Assembly (NCBI GenBank): GCA_032717465.1
Contig: JAVRFU010000131.1
Coordinates: 1 to 64,000, forward strand
Direction of reading: 5' to 3'
Length of the DNA: 64,000 bases
Origin: Coenobita brevimanus
Taxonomy: Eukaryota; Arthropoda; Malacostraca; Decapoda; Coenobitidae
Position 1 is the first letter of the stretch. Each line of letters starts with the position of its first letter. This document shows, piece after piece, positions 21,172-32,822 of this stretch. The notes under the pieces are model-generated. The model did no database searches, was not told the DNA's origin, and saw only the letters and a list, made by a program, of their open reading frames with translations. Made by a program: the position numbers and the translations under genes.

Positions 21172-21986
21172 GATTGCCAGACGCCTCAATCCCGTTTGGG
21201 GTGGCCACAAACAAATCGTCTCCAAGTCGCCCTGTCCCCCGCCATCTCACTGCCCTGCTCCCAACTCACACCCCCCTCTCTCATATACCTCTCCACCCCA
21301 TCCCTCCATCTCATCCTCGGCCTCCCCCTCCCTCTTCCCCTTTCCACCTCACTCACATACAATCTCTTCGTCAGTCTTTCACCCTCCATCCTCTCCACAT
21401 GGCCAAACCACCTCAGTGTGTTCTTCACAACGCTTCCTACCACATCCACATCCACACCACAACGCTCCTTTATATCCTCATTCGTCAGCCTGTCTCTCCA
21501 TGTGACTCCACAGGCTCCTCTTAAATAACTCATTTCCACTGCTCTCACTCTTGACTTGTGTCCTTCCAACAACGTCCAAGCTTCACTTCCGTACGTTAGA
21601 GTTGGTATCACAATACTGTCATGTTGTAACTTTTTCACTTCCATGCTCACTTCCCTGTTTCTTATCACTGCTTTCAAAGAACCAGCAACCTTTCTTCCCT
21701 GCTGTACCTTTCCACGCACTTCACCCTCCAAACCTCCATCCTTGCTCATCACACTACCCAAGTACTTAAACGTACTCACATTTTCCAATTCCTCACCATC
21801 CAACCTCGCTGTACATTCACTGACTTCACCTCTCTCAAAGACCATCACTTTACTCTTCCCTACATTCACCTTTACATTCCGTTTCTTACACACTCTCCCA
21901 AACTCATCCACCAAGCCTTGCAGCTCCCCTTCGTCTTCACTCAACAACACAGTATCATCTGCAAACAACAGTACAGGGAGTTTTTC
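21172..21986 (-). pseudogene. LINE A 3' half (FADDTV to GHPKRD)
   Basis: A continuous minus-strand frame runs from the catalytic LLFADDTVLL through LDGEELENVSTFKYLGSVMS, LTYGSEAWTLLEGHK, RGACGVTWRDRLTNEDIKER, NTLRWFGHVERMEGER and KRLYVSEVERGRGRGRPRMR to FVCGHPKRD and the stop. Unlike the 6.2-9.0 kb copy, this part has no internal stop, so it is a younger copy. It is 5'-truncated at the RT catalytic block and lies against minus-strand LINE B3 at 21986. Its 3' tail is very short (GGCAAT, then CTGTACTGTG). ACAGTACAG occurs at both boundaries, possibly by chance or microhomology. Confidence 0.88.
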
Positions 21987-22308
21987 ATCCTTTCTTCTAA
22001 ATCTTTTATGTCTCTGATATTCTCTCTTTTTATTCTTTTTTCCAATTCTTCTTCAAACTTTTTCATTGATTTTTTATCTGACTTGTAATATTCTCTTACT
22101 ATCCATTCCGTATTTCTGAATTGTTTTTCGTTTCTTTGCTTTTATTTTTATATCCATTAAATTATGATCTGACAAATCAAAAAACTCTTTACCTTCGTCA
22201 ATGTTCATACTTATATACTTATCATATAATTTATCATTGACCAATGTATAATCTATAGTGCTTTTTAGTTTTTCCCTACACCATGTAAATTCTCCTGTAC
22301 ATTTCTGA

Positions 22309-22534
22309 CACGTGAAGAGAATGGAGAATGAAAGACTGACTAAGAGGGTGTATGTAGGTGAGGTGGAGGGAGGGAGAGGTAGACTGAGGATGAGGTGGAG
22401 GGATGGAGTTGAGAGGTATATGAGGGAGGGGGAGGGTAGTCAAATGGTGGGTGACAGAGCGACTTGGAGGCGTTTTGTCTGCAGCCACCCTTTGCGGGAT
22501 TAGGGCGTCGGGCTATAGACAGATGGATAGATAG
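22309..22534 (+). mobile_element. LINE A 3' fragment with 10-bp target duplication
   Basis: A diverged LINE A 3' end (VERMENERLTKRVYV to FVCSHPLRD, then GGCGTCGGGCTATAGACAGA) is flanked by ACATTTCTGA at 22299-22308 and 22535-22544. This marks a genuine target-primed insertion into LINE B3. Confidence 0.9.
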
Positions 22535-22809
22535 ACATTTCTGATCTTCATTTAACATTACGAGCCTATATTTCTCCATCCAATCTAGTATCATCCTTCC
22601 ATTATCATCTAATCTTTGTTCCCCTTTAAACCCTACATGCCCGTTATAATCTCCTGCTATCATTAATGGCTCTTCACTTCTCTCAATGACAGATTCTATT
22701 TCTTCCCTCATTGCTTTGTTTCTATTCTTATCATGTACAGCAAAATACACCACTATCAGTTTCATCTCCCAACCTCTTATTGAACATTTAGCATGTATCA
22801 TATCAGTAT

Positions 22810-22928
22810 GCCAACGGCTATACCACGTTGAGTACACCGCTTCCCGTTCGATCAGCGAAGTTAAGCAACGTTGGGTCTGGTTAGTACTTGGATGGGTGAC
22901 CGCCTGGGAACACCAGATGCTGTTGGCA
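22810..22928 (+). rRNA. 5S rRNA-like sequence forming a SINE head
   Basis: The 119-nt stretch has the 5S terminal stem (GCCAACGGC at the start, TGTTGGCA at the end). It also has the internal pol III promoter elements AAGTTAAGCAACGTTGGG and GTTAGTACTTGGATGGGTGA, then CCGCCTGGGAACACC, all in the right order and spacing. It looks full length. However, it runs directly into the SINE-1 type body (TCCCTACGT, TTGGTGGAGG, TTAGTGCCCCTCCC) with no terminator T-run. It is therefore best read as the head of a 5S-derived SINE, not a functional rRNA gene. Confidence 0.9.
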
Positions 22929-23037
22929 TCCCTACGTCAAGTGGGGTTGGTGGAGGATTAGTGCCCCTCCCTGTAAAACAATTAACTCTAAGCCCTTGGC
23001 CACCCCGTCTGGGATACATGGCGTCTGGCAATGAATG
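22810..23037 (+). mobile_element. 5S-headed SINE (SINE3-type) sharing body and tail with SINE-1 and LINE A
   Basis: The 5S head (119 nt) is followed by ~95 bp that match SINE-1 from TCCCTACGT through GGCCACCCCGTCTGGGAT to GGCGTCTGGCAAT. It ends with an (ATGA)n-like tail instead of GATA. It sits in minus-strand LINE B3, directly upstream of and in the same orientation as a SINE-1 copy. Confidence 0.88.
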
Positions 23038-23059
23038 AAAAATGAATTTTTAGTGTTTA

Positions 23060-23432
23060 GTGGTAGGTGGTGGCGACCATCATCCACTCACTTGATGTAA
23101 TGCTGCCTACTTCTTCCTTAGCCTTTATCATTCTTTTTCTGTGCCTTCCCTACTCTCTTCCTATTTCTCCCATCTTTCCTGTCACTACTTAATGCTTTTC
23201 TTTCCGTTACAGGTGGCTTTACATTGAGTGACAAGCCAAATGGTTTCCTGTAAGCCAAGGTACCATTTACAGCACTGGGTGGTAACCATACAACCAAACC
23301 ATACGTGCTCCCTACGTGTCAAGTAGGTTGGTGGAGGGTTAGTGCCCCTCCCTGTAAAACAAATAACTCAGAGTCAAATGGCCACCCCATACGGGATTAT
23401 GGTGTCTGGCAATAGATAGATAGATAGATAGA
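23060..23432 (+). mobile_element. SINE-1 copy
   Basis: Full length, from GTGGTAGGTGGTGGCGACC to GGCAATAGATAGATAGATAG. It follows the 5S-headed SINE after ~22 bp. Both interrupt LINE B3. Confidence 0.88.
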
Positions 23433-23583
23433 CTTTACTGACTTCTATCCCTTGATTTCCCTTGTACAGAATCATTATCCCCCCTCCCTTCTTTTCTTCT
23501 ATATCTCTCATATTTTCTACAACACATATATTTTGACTAAATATTATATTGCTAATTTTCTTTTGTGTTTCTGTTAGGCACAC

Positions 23584-25214
23584 GAGGCCAACGCTAACAT
23601 TAGAAGGTTAATAAATATTAGTAAAACCTGTGAACTAGAAATAAATAAAGCCAAAAGTAAATTCATTATATTCAATATGAAGGAGAAACCAACAGAAATA
23701 GAGGGTATAGAAGTGGTAAATTCAATTAAGTATTTGGGGGTAACAGTAGTGGACTCTAAAGACTGCTTTAAAGGACATAAAGAAAACATCATTATGAAAG
23801 CACAAAGACTAGCAAACTTAACCTACTCTGTTATGGCTAGGAGCTGCAATTAAATTTTAATCGGTAAAACTTACTGGAAGAGCCTAGCACTCCCTGGAGT
23901 TCTGTATGCTGCAGGAGTAATTGATTTTAATAAAGAAGAAATAGACAAACTACAGAAAATAGAAAATGGGGTGTATAGAACAATGCTGGGAGGTAATATG
24001 AGCACTGCAGTAGGCTGCCTGAGGGGCGAAGTAGGAGCCTCACTAATGGAAAAAATAAAGAGGGCAAAGCTTCAATATCTCTATCTATCTATCTATCTAT
24101 TGCCAGACGCCTCAATCCCGTTTGGGGTGGCCACAAACAAATCGCCTCCAAGTCGCCCTGTCCCCCGCCATTTCACTGCCCTGCTCCCAACTCACACCCC
24201 CCTCTCTCATATACCTTTCCACCCCATCCCTCCATCTCATCCTCGGCCTCCCCCTCCCTCTTCCCCCCTCCACCTCACTCATATACACTCTCTTCGTCAG
24301 TCTTTCACCCTCCATCCTCTCCACATGGCCAAACCACCTCAGTGTGTTCCTCATAACGCTTCCTATCACATCCACATCCACACCACAACGCTCCTTTATA
24401 TCCTCATTCGTCAGCCTGTCTCTCCACGTGACTCCACAGGCTCCTCTCAAATAACTCATTTCCACTGCTCTCACTCTTGACTTGTGTCCTTCCAACAATG
24501 TCCAAGAGAAGAAATAATGCACTATTAATTGAAATTGTAGAAGAGCTGAGGGAACGCAAGAGTAAGTGGATGAGGGAATGTGAGAAGGCACTAAAAAATC
24601 TTAAATACAGAAGGGTTAAAAAATATAACAAAAGATGAACTAACCAGGAAAATATATGATGAGGACACAAAAAGGTGGAGAAAAGACATGGAAAATAAAT
24701 CAAGCTTAGAAGTATATAAAAAATGGAAGAAAGAAATAGGTGGAGTAGATGAAATATATGATAATTCACCAGCCTCCATAATCCTGTTTAAATGCAGATC
24801 TAATACACTAAATTTAGCAAACAGAAATAGATTCAAGGGAACTGAGACAAACTGTCCAATGTGTAATGCAGAAACAGAAGACTTGATACATTTTTTATTA
24901 GACTGCACAGGATATATGGAAGAAAGAACACAACTGGTAGAATTACAACAGCCATATATAGAGGAAAGAAATAGTATACTTGGGAACCTCCTATTTAATA
25001 CAAGTGGTATTGAAAAAAAGAAATTAATAATATTTAAATGCTGGAAAAAAAGAGAAAGGAAAGTGAAGGAGCTCAGAAATTCAGGCAACTGATTATAGCT
25101 TACACGTAGTAAGAGAAGAGGAGGTGTGACCACAGAAAGACACAGAAGAAGGAGAAAAGAGAAAGAAGGAAATCGTTTAGAGGTGCCGTTGTAAAGGCAA
25201 TACCTCAACAACAA
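23584..25214 (+). pseudogene. LINE B copy 2 (B2), 5'-truncated, with LINE A inserted
   Basis: It starts after the FADDG block (RRLINISKTCELEINKAKSK). It continues through VVNSIKYLGVTVVDSK and LIGKTYWKSLALPGVLYAAG, then the LINE A insertion at 24079-24507. It resumes NNALLIEIVEELRERKSK to ILFKCRSNTLNLANRNRF, the C-x2-C-x8-H-x4-C knuckle (NCPMCNAETEDLIHFLLDC) and a stop near 25092. The 3' UTR has hairpin 25181-25205 (AGGTGCC...GGCAATACCT) and a CAACAACAA tail. CACAC flanks it at 23579-23583 and 25215-25219, consistent with a 5-bp target duplication inside LINE B3. There is a frameshift near 23852. Confidence 0.8.
24079..24507 (-). mobile_element. LINE A 3' fragment inserted in LINE B2
   Basis: The minus-strand open frame WTLLEGHKSRVRAVEMSYLR to FVCGHPKRD ends in (GATA)n, which reads CTATCTATC on the + strand at 24079-24100. 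It is nearly identical to the copies at 8.5-8.9 and 21.2-21.6 kb. No convincing target duplication was found. Confidence 0.88.
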
Positions 25215-25386
25215 CACACCACATACTATTATCATTTACTAATTGTTCTACTTCCTTACTTTTACATTTAGACAAACCTTGTATGTTAATAACCCTGAAT
25301 AAAAATTCCCCCTCTTCACTGTTTATGTTCTCATTTCTCCGGTCCCGTCAGTTCTCATTATCATCTGTGTCCAATCTTACGATCTT

Positions 25387-25690
25387 CTATCTATCTATTG
25401 CCAGACGCCATAATCCCGTAAGGGGTGGTCATTTGACTTTGAGTTATTTGTTTTACAGGGAGGGGCACTAACCCTCCGCCAACCCACTTACTGACACATA
25501 GGGAGCACGTATGGTTTGGTTATATGGTTACCACCCAGGGTTGTAAATGGTTTCTTGGCATACAGGAAACCATTAGGCTTGTCACTCAATGTAAAGCTAC
25601 CTGTAAAGGAAAGAAAAGCAGTAAGAAGTGACAGGAAAGATGGGAGAAATAGGAAGAGAGGAGGACAGGCACAGAAAAAGAAGGATAAAT
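25387..25690 (-). mobile_element. SINE-1 (5' part missing) inside LINE B3 ORF1
   Basis: Same SINE-1 body and GATA tail, joined to ORF1 at the same nucleotide (TTTATCC, TTCTTTTTCTGTGCC) as in the 18241-19237 composite. On its tail side LINE B sequence continues (KIVRLDTDDNEN, then the ORF2 start). This copy therefore keeps the original insertion context. Confidence 0.8.
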
Positions 25691-26368
25691 ACTTCTTTAA
25701 ATATTCTAGCACATACCTCTGTACCCTCTTTTTCTCTCTCTCTGGCCTCCCTATTATCACTTCCTAGCACATTGAACACAACTAAATTCTTCCTTCTCTT
25801 TTCCTTATCCTCCCTCTCTTCTAAATTTTCCATTACACTCTTAAGCACCTTCTCAGTAATATTAGTTACCAATTCTTTCATTTCTTTCTCCTTTTCCTCC
25901 CATCTTCCATAAATAGATTCATCTTTTCCTGCAGCTCTATGTGCTTCTTCCACACCTCATTCAACTTCTCTTTCATCCCCACTGTACGTTCATCCTTTCC
26001 CTCTCTTTCATTCCAATCCTTCTTCATATATCATTCTCCTTCCCATCTCTTCCTGCTCCTCTCTCACTTTCTGTAGCTCTTCCTTCATAGCTTGGGTCTC
26101 TTCCCTCAGTTCTTCACATTGGTCCATGTTAATTTTTACCCTGGGTTTGCAGGCATTACAAATAAACATCATACCTTTATACCCTCTTCTTGCATGTGAC
26201 ATACTTCCCTCCTTTTTTCTTCCTCTTCTTCACTCCTTCTGCAGAGTTCCTTGTAATTCACTTTCCCAATAAATCCACATTTCTTGCAGTTCTTCTTCGT
26301 TGCCCCTCTACCCGTTATCTCCTCTCCTTCCATCTTTAATTTCCAAAAACAATAGCGCTTTGCCTCAG

Positions 26369-29300
26369 CCTCTCGGTCCTCCTTCTTCTTGTGACCTCTG
26401 TCGCTTTGTATCGCTTTGTAGGTCCTCCTTCTCTTCTTGCCCCTTATCCTCTTCTCTTTTCTTGATCACACTTCAATTTTCGTTACCTTTTTTATATGTT
26501 TATTTACAGTCCTTCTTGCTGTTGCCTTTTCTTCCAACATTGTGTTAGAAATATTTTAGCAAACTTCAATATTCTCCCTGTTTCTTCCTTACCCCCATAT
26601 AGTCCCAGTACTGTACAAATCCCCCCATCTTCTTCCTCAAGTCTTCTCTGCCATTCCTCCATTCCTATCACCGCTACTACTGATGCTATTAACTTCTCCC
26701 TTTGCTCTTTGTAGTTGTTGCATTCAACAATTAGGTGCTCTATTGTTTCTTTTATCCCCTCACAAAATTTGCAGTTCTTGTCCTGTTCCTCTCTATTTCT
26801 ACCATTCACTTCCAGAGTACCTGTCCTAGCTTTAACTAACAGTCTACTTCCCCAGTCTCCTACATGCCAGTTTAGCCCTTCTGGTTTTTGCTTTCTTTTA
26901 TACCATTTCAGAGTCACCTTTCCTGTTAACCCCACTTTCCATCTGTTCAATCCGTTCTCTTCAATCTTTTTCTTAATTTGTTTGCCTTCTATATGACTCC
27001 AAACCTCTGCCAGGTTTTCTCTCCTCTTCCATCTGTTAATTTCTCTCCCCCATGATGATCTTGCCCCTCTTTCCTCCAGCACCCTCTTAGCCCATCTTTC
27101 CACACTGAGTTTTTCGATTTTCTTTGTGAACCCCAATTTTCCTTTCACAATTCTTTCTTTGAATGTGCTCCAGCCCATGTCTCCCCTTATGGCTTCTACT
27201 GCCGTACTTCTTGGGGCCCCCAGGTCCCATCTACCCACTAAGTTTTATACTTTTTCCAATTTCATGATATCTCCATCTCGGTAGTTTGTTATTTCCGATC
27301 CATAGAGACAATAAGGCACTGCTATTCCTTTCCACAGACTCTTACCCACGTTATACTTGTTAATCACTCTACACCCTCCATTTATAATCATGCCTGCCAT
27401 CTTCCGAGCTTTCCCTTCATTAATCTTTCTTTGTTTCTCCCCTCCTATTCCTTCCTTACTCACTTCTATACCTAAGTACGTATATTTATCTACTATTTCC
27501 ATTACGTTGTTCCCCATCACCCACTGGTTCTTCTCCCTGTTATTAAATTCCATCACCTTGCATTTTCCTGCACTGAATCTTAGGTTCCATTCCCTCCCAA
27601 ATCTGTCAGCTATTTCCATAAGGTCTTCCGTGTCTTTCCTGTTTTCCGCCATGAGTACTACATCATCTGCATAAGCCAGGCATCCTAATTTCCAATCTCC
27701 AATCAACAATTTACATCTATCAACTGTATCGTAAGCTTTTTCAAAGTCTAGAAATACTAGGTATAACTCTTTTCCTTGCTCCTTGTTCCTCTCTATGATT
27801 TCTTTCATTACAAAAACATTTTCAAGGCCTCCCCTACCCTTCCTGAACCCACTCTGTTCCTCGCCCCATATTTTGTACTGTTCTGCCCATGATATTAGTT
27901 TTTCATTTATTATCATCCCAAACACCTTAGCTAATACATTCATGACACTAATGGGCCTATAGTTTCCAATTTCCTCCTTAGCTTTTCCTCCACCCTTATG
28001 TATAAGTGTCACCCTACTTCTTTTCCAGTCCTGTGGTACCTCCCCTTCCTCCAGGATACTATTAAACAGATTTGTCAATGCCTTTGTCAATTTTTCCCCA
28101 CCATATTTAATAAGTTCACCTATTATTCCATCTGTTCCTCCTGTCTTTCCATTCTTGATTGCTTTAACAGCCTTTTCTACATCTTTTCTTTCTATCCTTA
28201 CATTCCCCATTTCTTTGCTATCGCTATATATCCAAATATTCTCTGTGGATTCTTCCTCATTGTCTTTTAGCATTACTTTCTTCCAGTATCCTTCTACAAT
28301 GGATCTAATTTCTTCCTCATTTTCTGTTTCTTTACCCTTTATTTTTAACTTAATACACTGTTCTACATCCCTTTCTCCAAGGTTTCTCTTCAACCTTTTC
28401 CACCCTTCTCTTTCTCTTTCCCTTCGGGGCATATCATTTAGTTTTTGAGCTTGTTCTTCTTCCCACTTTCCTATTTTTCTACTGATTATTATCTTTGCTG
28501 TCTGTTTTGCCTCTGTGTATCTTTTCCATGCTCTTTCCCAGTCCTGTCTATATTGTTCTCCATGTTTTTTTATCATTTTTCCCCATTTTCTCTGTACCCT
28601 GTTTTCCCTCTTCCTGTCTTCAATTGCTAGTTCTACTTCCCTGTCCCACCAGCCTTTTAATCTTGTCGTTGCTATCTTCAATTTTTTTGTTCCTATTGTC
28701 CCTCTTGCCTCCTGAATTATGGTCTTTTTAATGTCTTTTTCCCAATCATTAATAGACCTTCCTCTCTTCTCTTCCTCACGTATCTGGTCATCTAGATTCT
28801 GACTGTATTTCTGCCAATTCGCATTAGCTATATCCCATTTCTTTCTCCATTGTGTCTTTTTTATTTCTTTTCGCCTATTGGTCTTTCCACATGTAATTCC
28901 AATCATTATATGGTCAGAAATGTCAACATTCTCATTTTTCCATATCTTGCACCCATATGTCTCAACCTCATGACTTATTATTATATAATCAATTGCTGAT
29001 TTTATACCTCTGTCACTCCATGTTACTGGGTCTTCCAGCTCCCAGTTCTTTATCTTAAGCTGGGTCTTTTCTGTGAAGTCCAATGCCATCTGTCCGTTCT
29101 TGTTCACCCTCTCATTATTTAAACCAATATGGGCATTCAGGTCCCCCATTATTATCCACTTATTGTTTGCCACTTGTTTCTTTATCTCCAGCAGTACTTC
29201 ATACAACTTTTTATTTTCTTCATAGTTTTCTTTTCCTTCCACTCCCATGTAAACTATCGTCACCCACCATTCTTCTTTCAGGTCAGTAATCTTTACAGTT

Positions 29301-29505
29301 AAAATGTCACCTCTGTTATATCCATTCTTCATATCCTTTACTGTTTGTATCTATGATATTTGTCTTCCCTCTTTCTCCTTCATAATTATTCCTACACCTC
29401 TACCTTTTTTGTCTCCTATTTGCCTTCCTGTCCCTAATCCTACCCATCCGCCCTCGTGCCATTCTATGTTGTTGTGCCATCCTGTCTCTCCTAATCCTAT
29501 ACAAA
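26369..29505 (-). pseudogene. LINE C ORF2: EEP and internally deleted RT
   Basis: The minus frame starts in EEP (GLGETGWHNNIEWHEGG, MGDLNAHIGL, DISDHIMIGI). It continues through a long basic linker to RT blocks NGKTGGTDGIIGELIKYGG, NYRPISVMNVLAKVFG, EEQSGFRKGRGG and LVFLDFEKAYDTVDR. It then goes directly to LAYADDVVLMAE. Only ~12 residues separate DTVDR from YADD where related LINEs have ~90, so the RQGC-SP blocks are deleted in frame. An in-frame TAA at 27243-27245 separates the rest (LGAPRSTAVEAIRGDMGW). A C-x2-C-x8-H-x4-C knuckle (CKFCEGIKETIEHLIVEC) follows, ending near 26504. A short 3' UTR with CAAAGCGATA repeats meets the LINE B3 5' end. Confidence 0.8.
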
Positions 29506-31953
29506 CTCAGGATGAAAGAGACAGAATATATGACCTCTATAGGGAACAAAAACAAAAGGTGCAAATCCTCATTAGAAAGGAGATGTTTAAACATGAACAA
29601 AAGCTCACAAAAGAAATAAAAGAAAGCAATGAAAAGGGTAAAAAATTGTGGGAGGCTGTTAATAAACTAAGAGGTATAGACAAAAAATTAGACAAGTTAG
29701 CAATATACAGCAAAGAAGGTAACAAACTAAATGATATACAGGCTAGTGAGGAAATAATAAAATTTTGGGACAAAATCTATAAAAAGCATGAGAACAACAT
29801 AAATGAAGCATGGAATAGTGACACAAGGCAAGAATACATTAACAAGCTGGACTTAGAAAGTAATCTGAATGTAATGAATATAGATATACCAATAGGACAC
29901 AATATAGAGAGAACATATGAATTCCCTCCTAGTATAAGAGAACATATGGACATGTGCTGCAAAGTACAAAGCAAAATAAAACCCATGGAATATCCAAATA
30001 TTACGCAAGACCAAGTAAAACATTGCATACAAAAGCTAAAAAACAGAAAAGCCCCAGGACCAGATCAAAAGAAGCCTGAACTATACAAAGTCCTGATAAA
30101 AAGTGAGCAGTGTATAGAAAGCCTTACAAGCTGCTTTCAGCACATTATAGATGATGGGACAGAAGTTAAGGAATGGGTATGGTCAAATACAAAAATGATA
30201 GAGAAAACAACTAAACCTACATCAGACCAGCTCAGACCAATAGCGTTGACCAATATTTCGTACAAAATATGTATGTCACTGATAGGAAACTTTGTGGATA
30301 GCCATATCACCATGAATAACGGGGCTAAAGAAACACAAGCAGGCTTCACAAAGGGAGCTAAAATAGAAGACAACTTATTAACCTTACAATACTGCATAGA
30401 GGATAGCTACCAGAAGGGAAAACCTCTTATAATAATATCCATTGATTACTCAAAGGCATTTGACTCAATTAAAAGAGAGAAAATAGTACAGGCACTAATG
30501 CGATACAAGGTACACCCAAAGATAATAGATACCATTGTTAACATATATAAAGAAGACAAAACAAAAATAAAAGTAGGTGATTCTGAAATAGAAATGGACA
30601 TAACTAGCGGGATTAGACAAGGCTGCACAGGTTCAACAATATTATTCAAATTAATAACCAACCTGATAATAGAAAAATTGGAAGGACAAAATATTGGATT
30701 AATCAATGAGAAACTGAAAATAGGAGTACTATTCTTTGCTGATGATGGACTCCTAATGGCACACTCGATAGAAGATGCAAAAGACAGCCTAAAAACAGTA
30801 ATAGAATATAGTCAAGAATGTGGTCTAAACATAAATAGAACAAAAAGTAATATCATCATCCATAATATGAAAAACCAGCCAGATGAAATAGAAGGGATAA
30901 AAGTAACTGATAATATAAAGTACCTTGGATTACAGATAGATAACAAAAGAAACTACTTCAAAACACAGAAGGAAATGATGGCACAGAAAGCTCAAAAGAT
31001 GGCAAATATTACATACTCGGTAATAGCAAGGAGTTGTAATAAAGTCATGATAGGTCAAACCTACTGGAAAAATGTAGCCGTACGGTACCTACAATACTTC
31101 ATGGGTCAAATATCATAAATTACACGGAAGCAGAAATTGAAAAGCTACAAAGGATAAAGAACGGAGTATAAGACAAATATTAGGAGCACGCAAGTATGCA
31201 GCAAACTGCACACTAAGGGGAGAGATTGGAGCATCATTAGTTAAACGAAGAATAATCACAGGTAGATTAGAGTACACCAGGGGTATTCTTCAGGGCAAAA
31301 ATGAATTACTAAAAACTATACTAGAAATGATGAATATACAGAATATGAACTGGATGAAGGAAACCAATAAGTACAAGGAATTAATAGGAATAGCTGACAG
31401 AGAATTAATGATTATGACAAAAAGCAGACTAAAGGAGAAAACAATGAATTGGGACACACAGAAATGGAAGGAGGAAGTATCTAGGAAAACAAGCCTGAAG
31501 ATATATAAAGAATGGAAAGAGAATATCAGAGAAGAACAAGTATATGATAACAGACCAGCATCAACAATCTTCTATAGAGCAAGAACAAACTGCCTGCCAT
31601 TATTCGATAGAAAGAGACATGAAAATGGAAATACAGAGTGCAGATTATGCAGTGCAGAAAAAGAAAATCTGGAACATTTTATGCTCGAGTGCACAGTGTA
31701 CAATGAACAGAGATTGAATGCTGTGGAGTTACAAAAACCCTACATTGAAAATAAAGAAGAAATAATTGGAAATTTTTTATTTAGTAACATAAACATTGAA
31801 CAGAAAAAAAGTATCCTATATAACCTCTGGGAAATAAGAAAAAAGAAATTAATGGAGCAAAACACAACGTAGTGAATGATTGAAAAGGAATAGAGTTCAG
31901 GAGGTGCCGTTGAAAAGGCATTACCTACGACAATCATCTGATCTGATCTGATC
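29505..31953 (+). pseudogene. LINE B copy 4 (B4) inserted in LINE C
   Basis: The frame from DERDRIYDLYREQKQKVQIL runs through NRKAPGPDQKKPELYKVL, LRPIALTNISYKICM, ISIDYSKAFDSIKREK, GIRQGCTGSTILFKLITN and the catalytic FFADDG to a stop at 31118. A frameshift near 31085-31180 separates it from the C-terminal part. That part (31327-31872) contains the knuckle ECRLCSAEKENLEHFMLEC. The 3' UTR has hairpin 31902-31926 (AGGTGCC...GGCATTACCT) and an (ATCTG)n tail. It is 5'-truncated at the end of the EEP-RT linker and separates LINE C ORF1 from ORF2. Confidence 0.85.
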
Positions 31954-32590
31954 TATCTCCCTCAGCACTTCTATAAGTCCATTACCTCCCCCTTCCACTA
32001 CAACATAGTCATCTGGCTCTATTTCCTTAAGATGCTCATTCACAATCTCTTTAATATCATTTATGCCTGCTCCTCCCTCTGTTCTGTCCATAATTCTATA
32101 ATAACCATCTGTTAAAAAATGGATCTCCCTGCCAACTCCTTCAGGATGCTGCCTCCAAACAACCACAACTTTCTCTTTAGCTTACCGGTTGTTGGGTATC
32201 CTCTTCTTTCTCCTCTGGCTCTTCATTTTGATGGATATCTTCCTCTTTTCTTGCATAGGAATGGTCGTGCTCTCCTTCCCTCTCCTTCTCTTGCCCACCA
32301 TGTCTTCTGTTCTCTAGCCCACTATATAGCAATGACAATTTCTGGGGTCTCAGCATCCTATGTATCCTTCACTTTATCACCCCTTTCCTTTTTCCACTGG
32401 TCTTTCGCACGCCACGTGATACCACACCTCTCGCAAGCAACCGCTTTACTTCCGCATGTCGCTTACCTCTTACACTCCCTACAGTCCTTTCTGAACAGTA
32501 TCACACTTCTGGGAACAGCAATAACAGTCTTTTGGGGCTTAATATCCTGTACATAACACTCCTCGTACTGTTCACATTGGATGCTGGACT
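31954..32590 (-). pseudogene. LINE C ORF1 relic: cysteine-rich N-terminus and SGNH-like domain
   Basis: The minus strand encodes CEQYEECYVQDIKPQK with later C-x2-C pairs (DCRECKR, CERCGITW), a zinc-binding look. It then encodes a domain with FGGSILK, then GREIHFLTDGYYRIMDRTEG, then DDYVVVEGGGNGLIEVL. The GGS near the start and the GGGN block match the layout of the SGNH-hydrolase-like domain in CR1/Jockey-group ORF1 proteins, although the usual GDS serine block reads GGS here. Several stops and frame changes are present. It precedes LINE C ORF2 once LINE B4 is removed. Confidence 0.5.
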
Positions 32591-32822
32591 CCACATAACG
32601 CACGCCTCGCTGGCCAGGTTCTGTTTACGTCGCCTAAACCAACACGATAATGTTTACATTTTATCCATTTTATCGACATTCGTAAAGAATCATAATATAT
32701 AATCAAATAGATGTTGTTTATATATATATATGAAAAGTAGTTTTTCATTTTTAAACTACTTACCGATACTCTAAGGCTTTCTAATGGTAATTTATTAAAT
32801 ATATTAAGCAGAGTGGAATCTT
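32591..32822. other. No gene recognised
   Basis: AT-rich sequence with a short TATA run. Nothing identified. Confidence 0.5.

Larger units (their letters stand above)
21987..26368 (-). pseudogene. LINE B copy 3 (B3), split by nested insertions
   Basis: On the minus strand the parts are in order. The 5' end and ORF1 lie at 26368-25691 (CKKC/CRRC motif, coiled coil KEKEMKELVTNITEKVLKSV). A SINE follows at 25690-25387. The ORF1 end and ORF2 start (VINIQGLSKCKSKEVEQL) lie at 25386-25220. A LINE B2 insertion lies at 25214-23584. EEP continues CLTETQKKISNIIFSQN at 23583-23436. SINEs occupy 23432-22810. EEP KLIVVYFAVHDKNRNK to MLNEDQK runs 22805-22545, then a LINE A tail 22534-22309, then CTGEFTWCREKLKS to DLEERMK at 22298-21987. 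No RT follows. ORF1 carries two frameshifts shared with the 18241 composite. Confidence 0.75.

Noticed and set aside
22810..22928. Functional 5S rRNA gene
   Set aside because: The sequence is complete, but it continues straight into a SINE body with no terminator T-run and lies inside a LINE. It is therefore scored as a SINE head.
21987..25214. Twin-priming inversion of one LINE B copy
   Set aside because: The minus-strand LINE B continues on both sides of B2 and CACAC flanks it, so a separate nested insertion is simpler.
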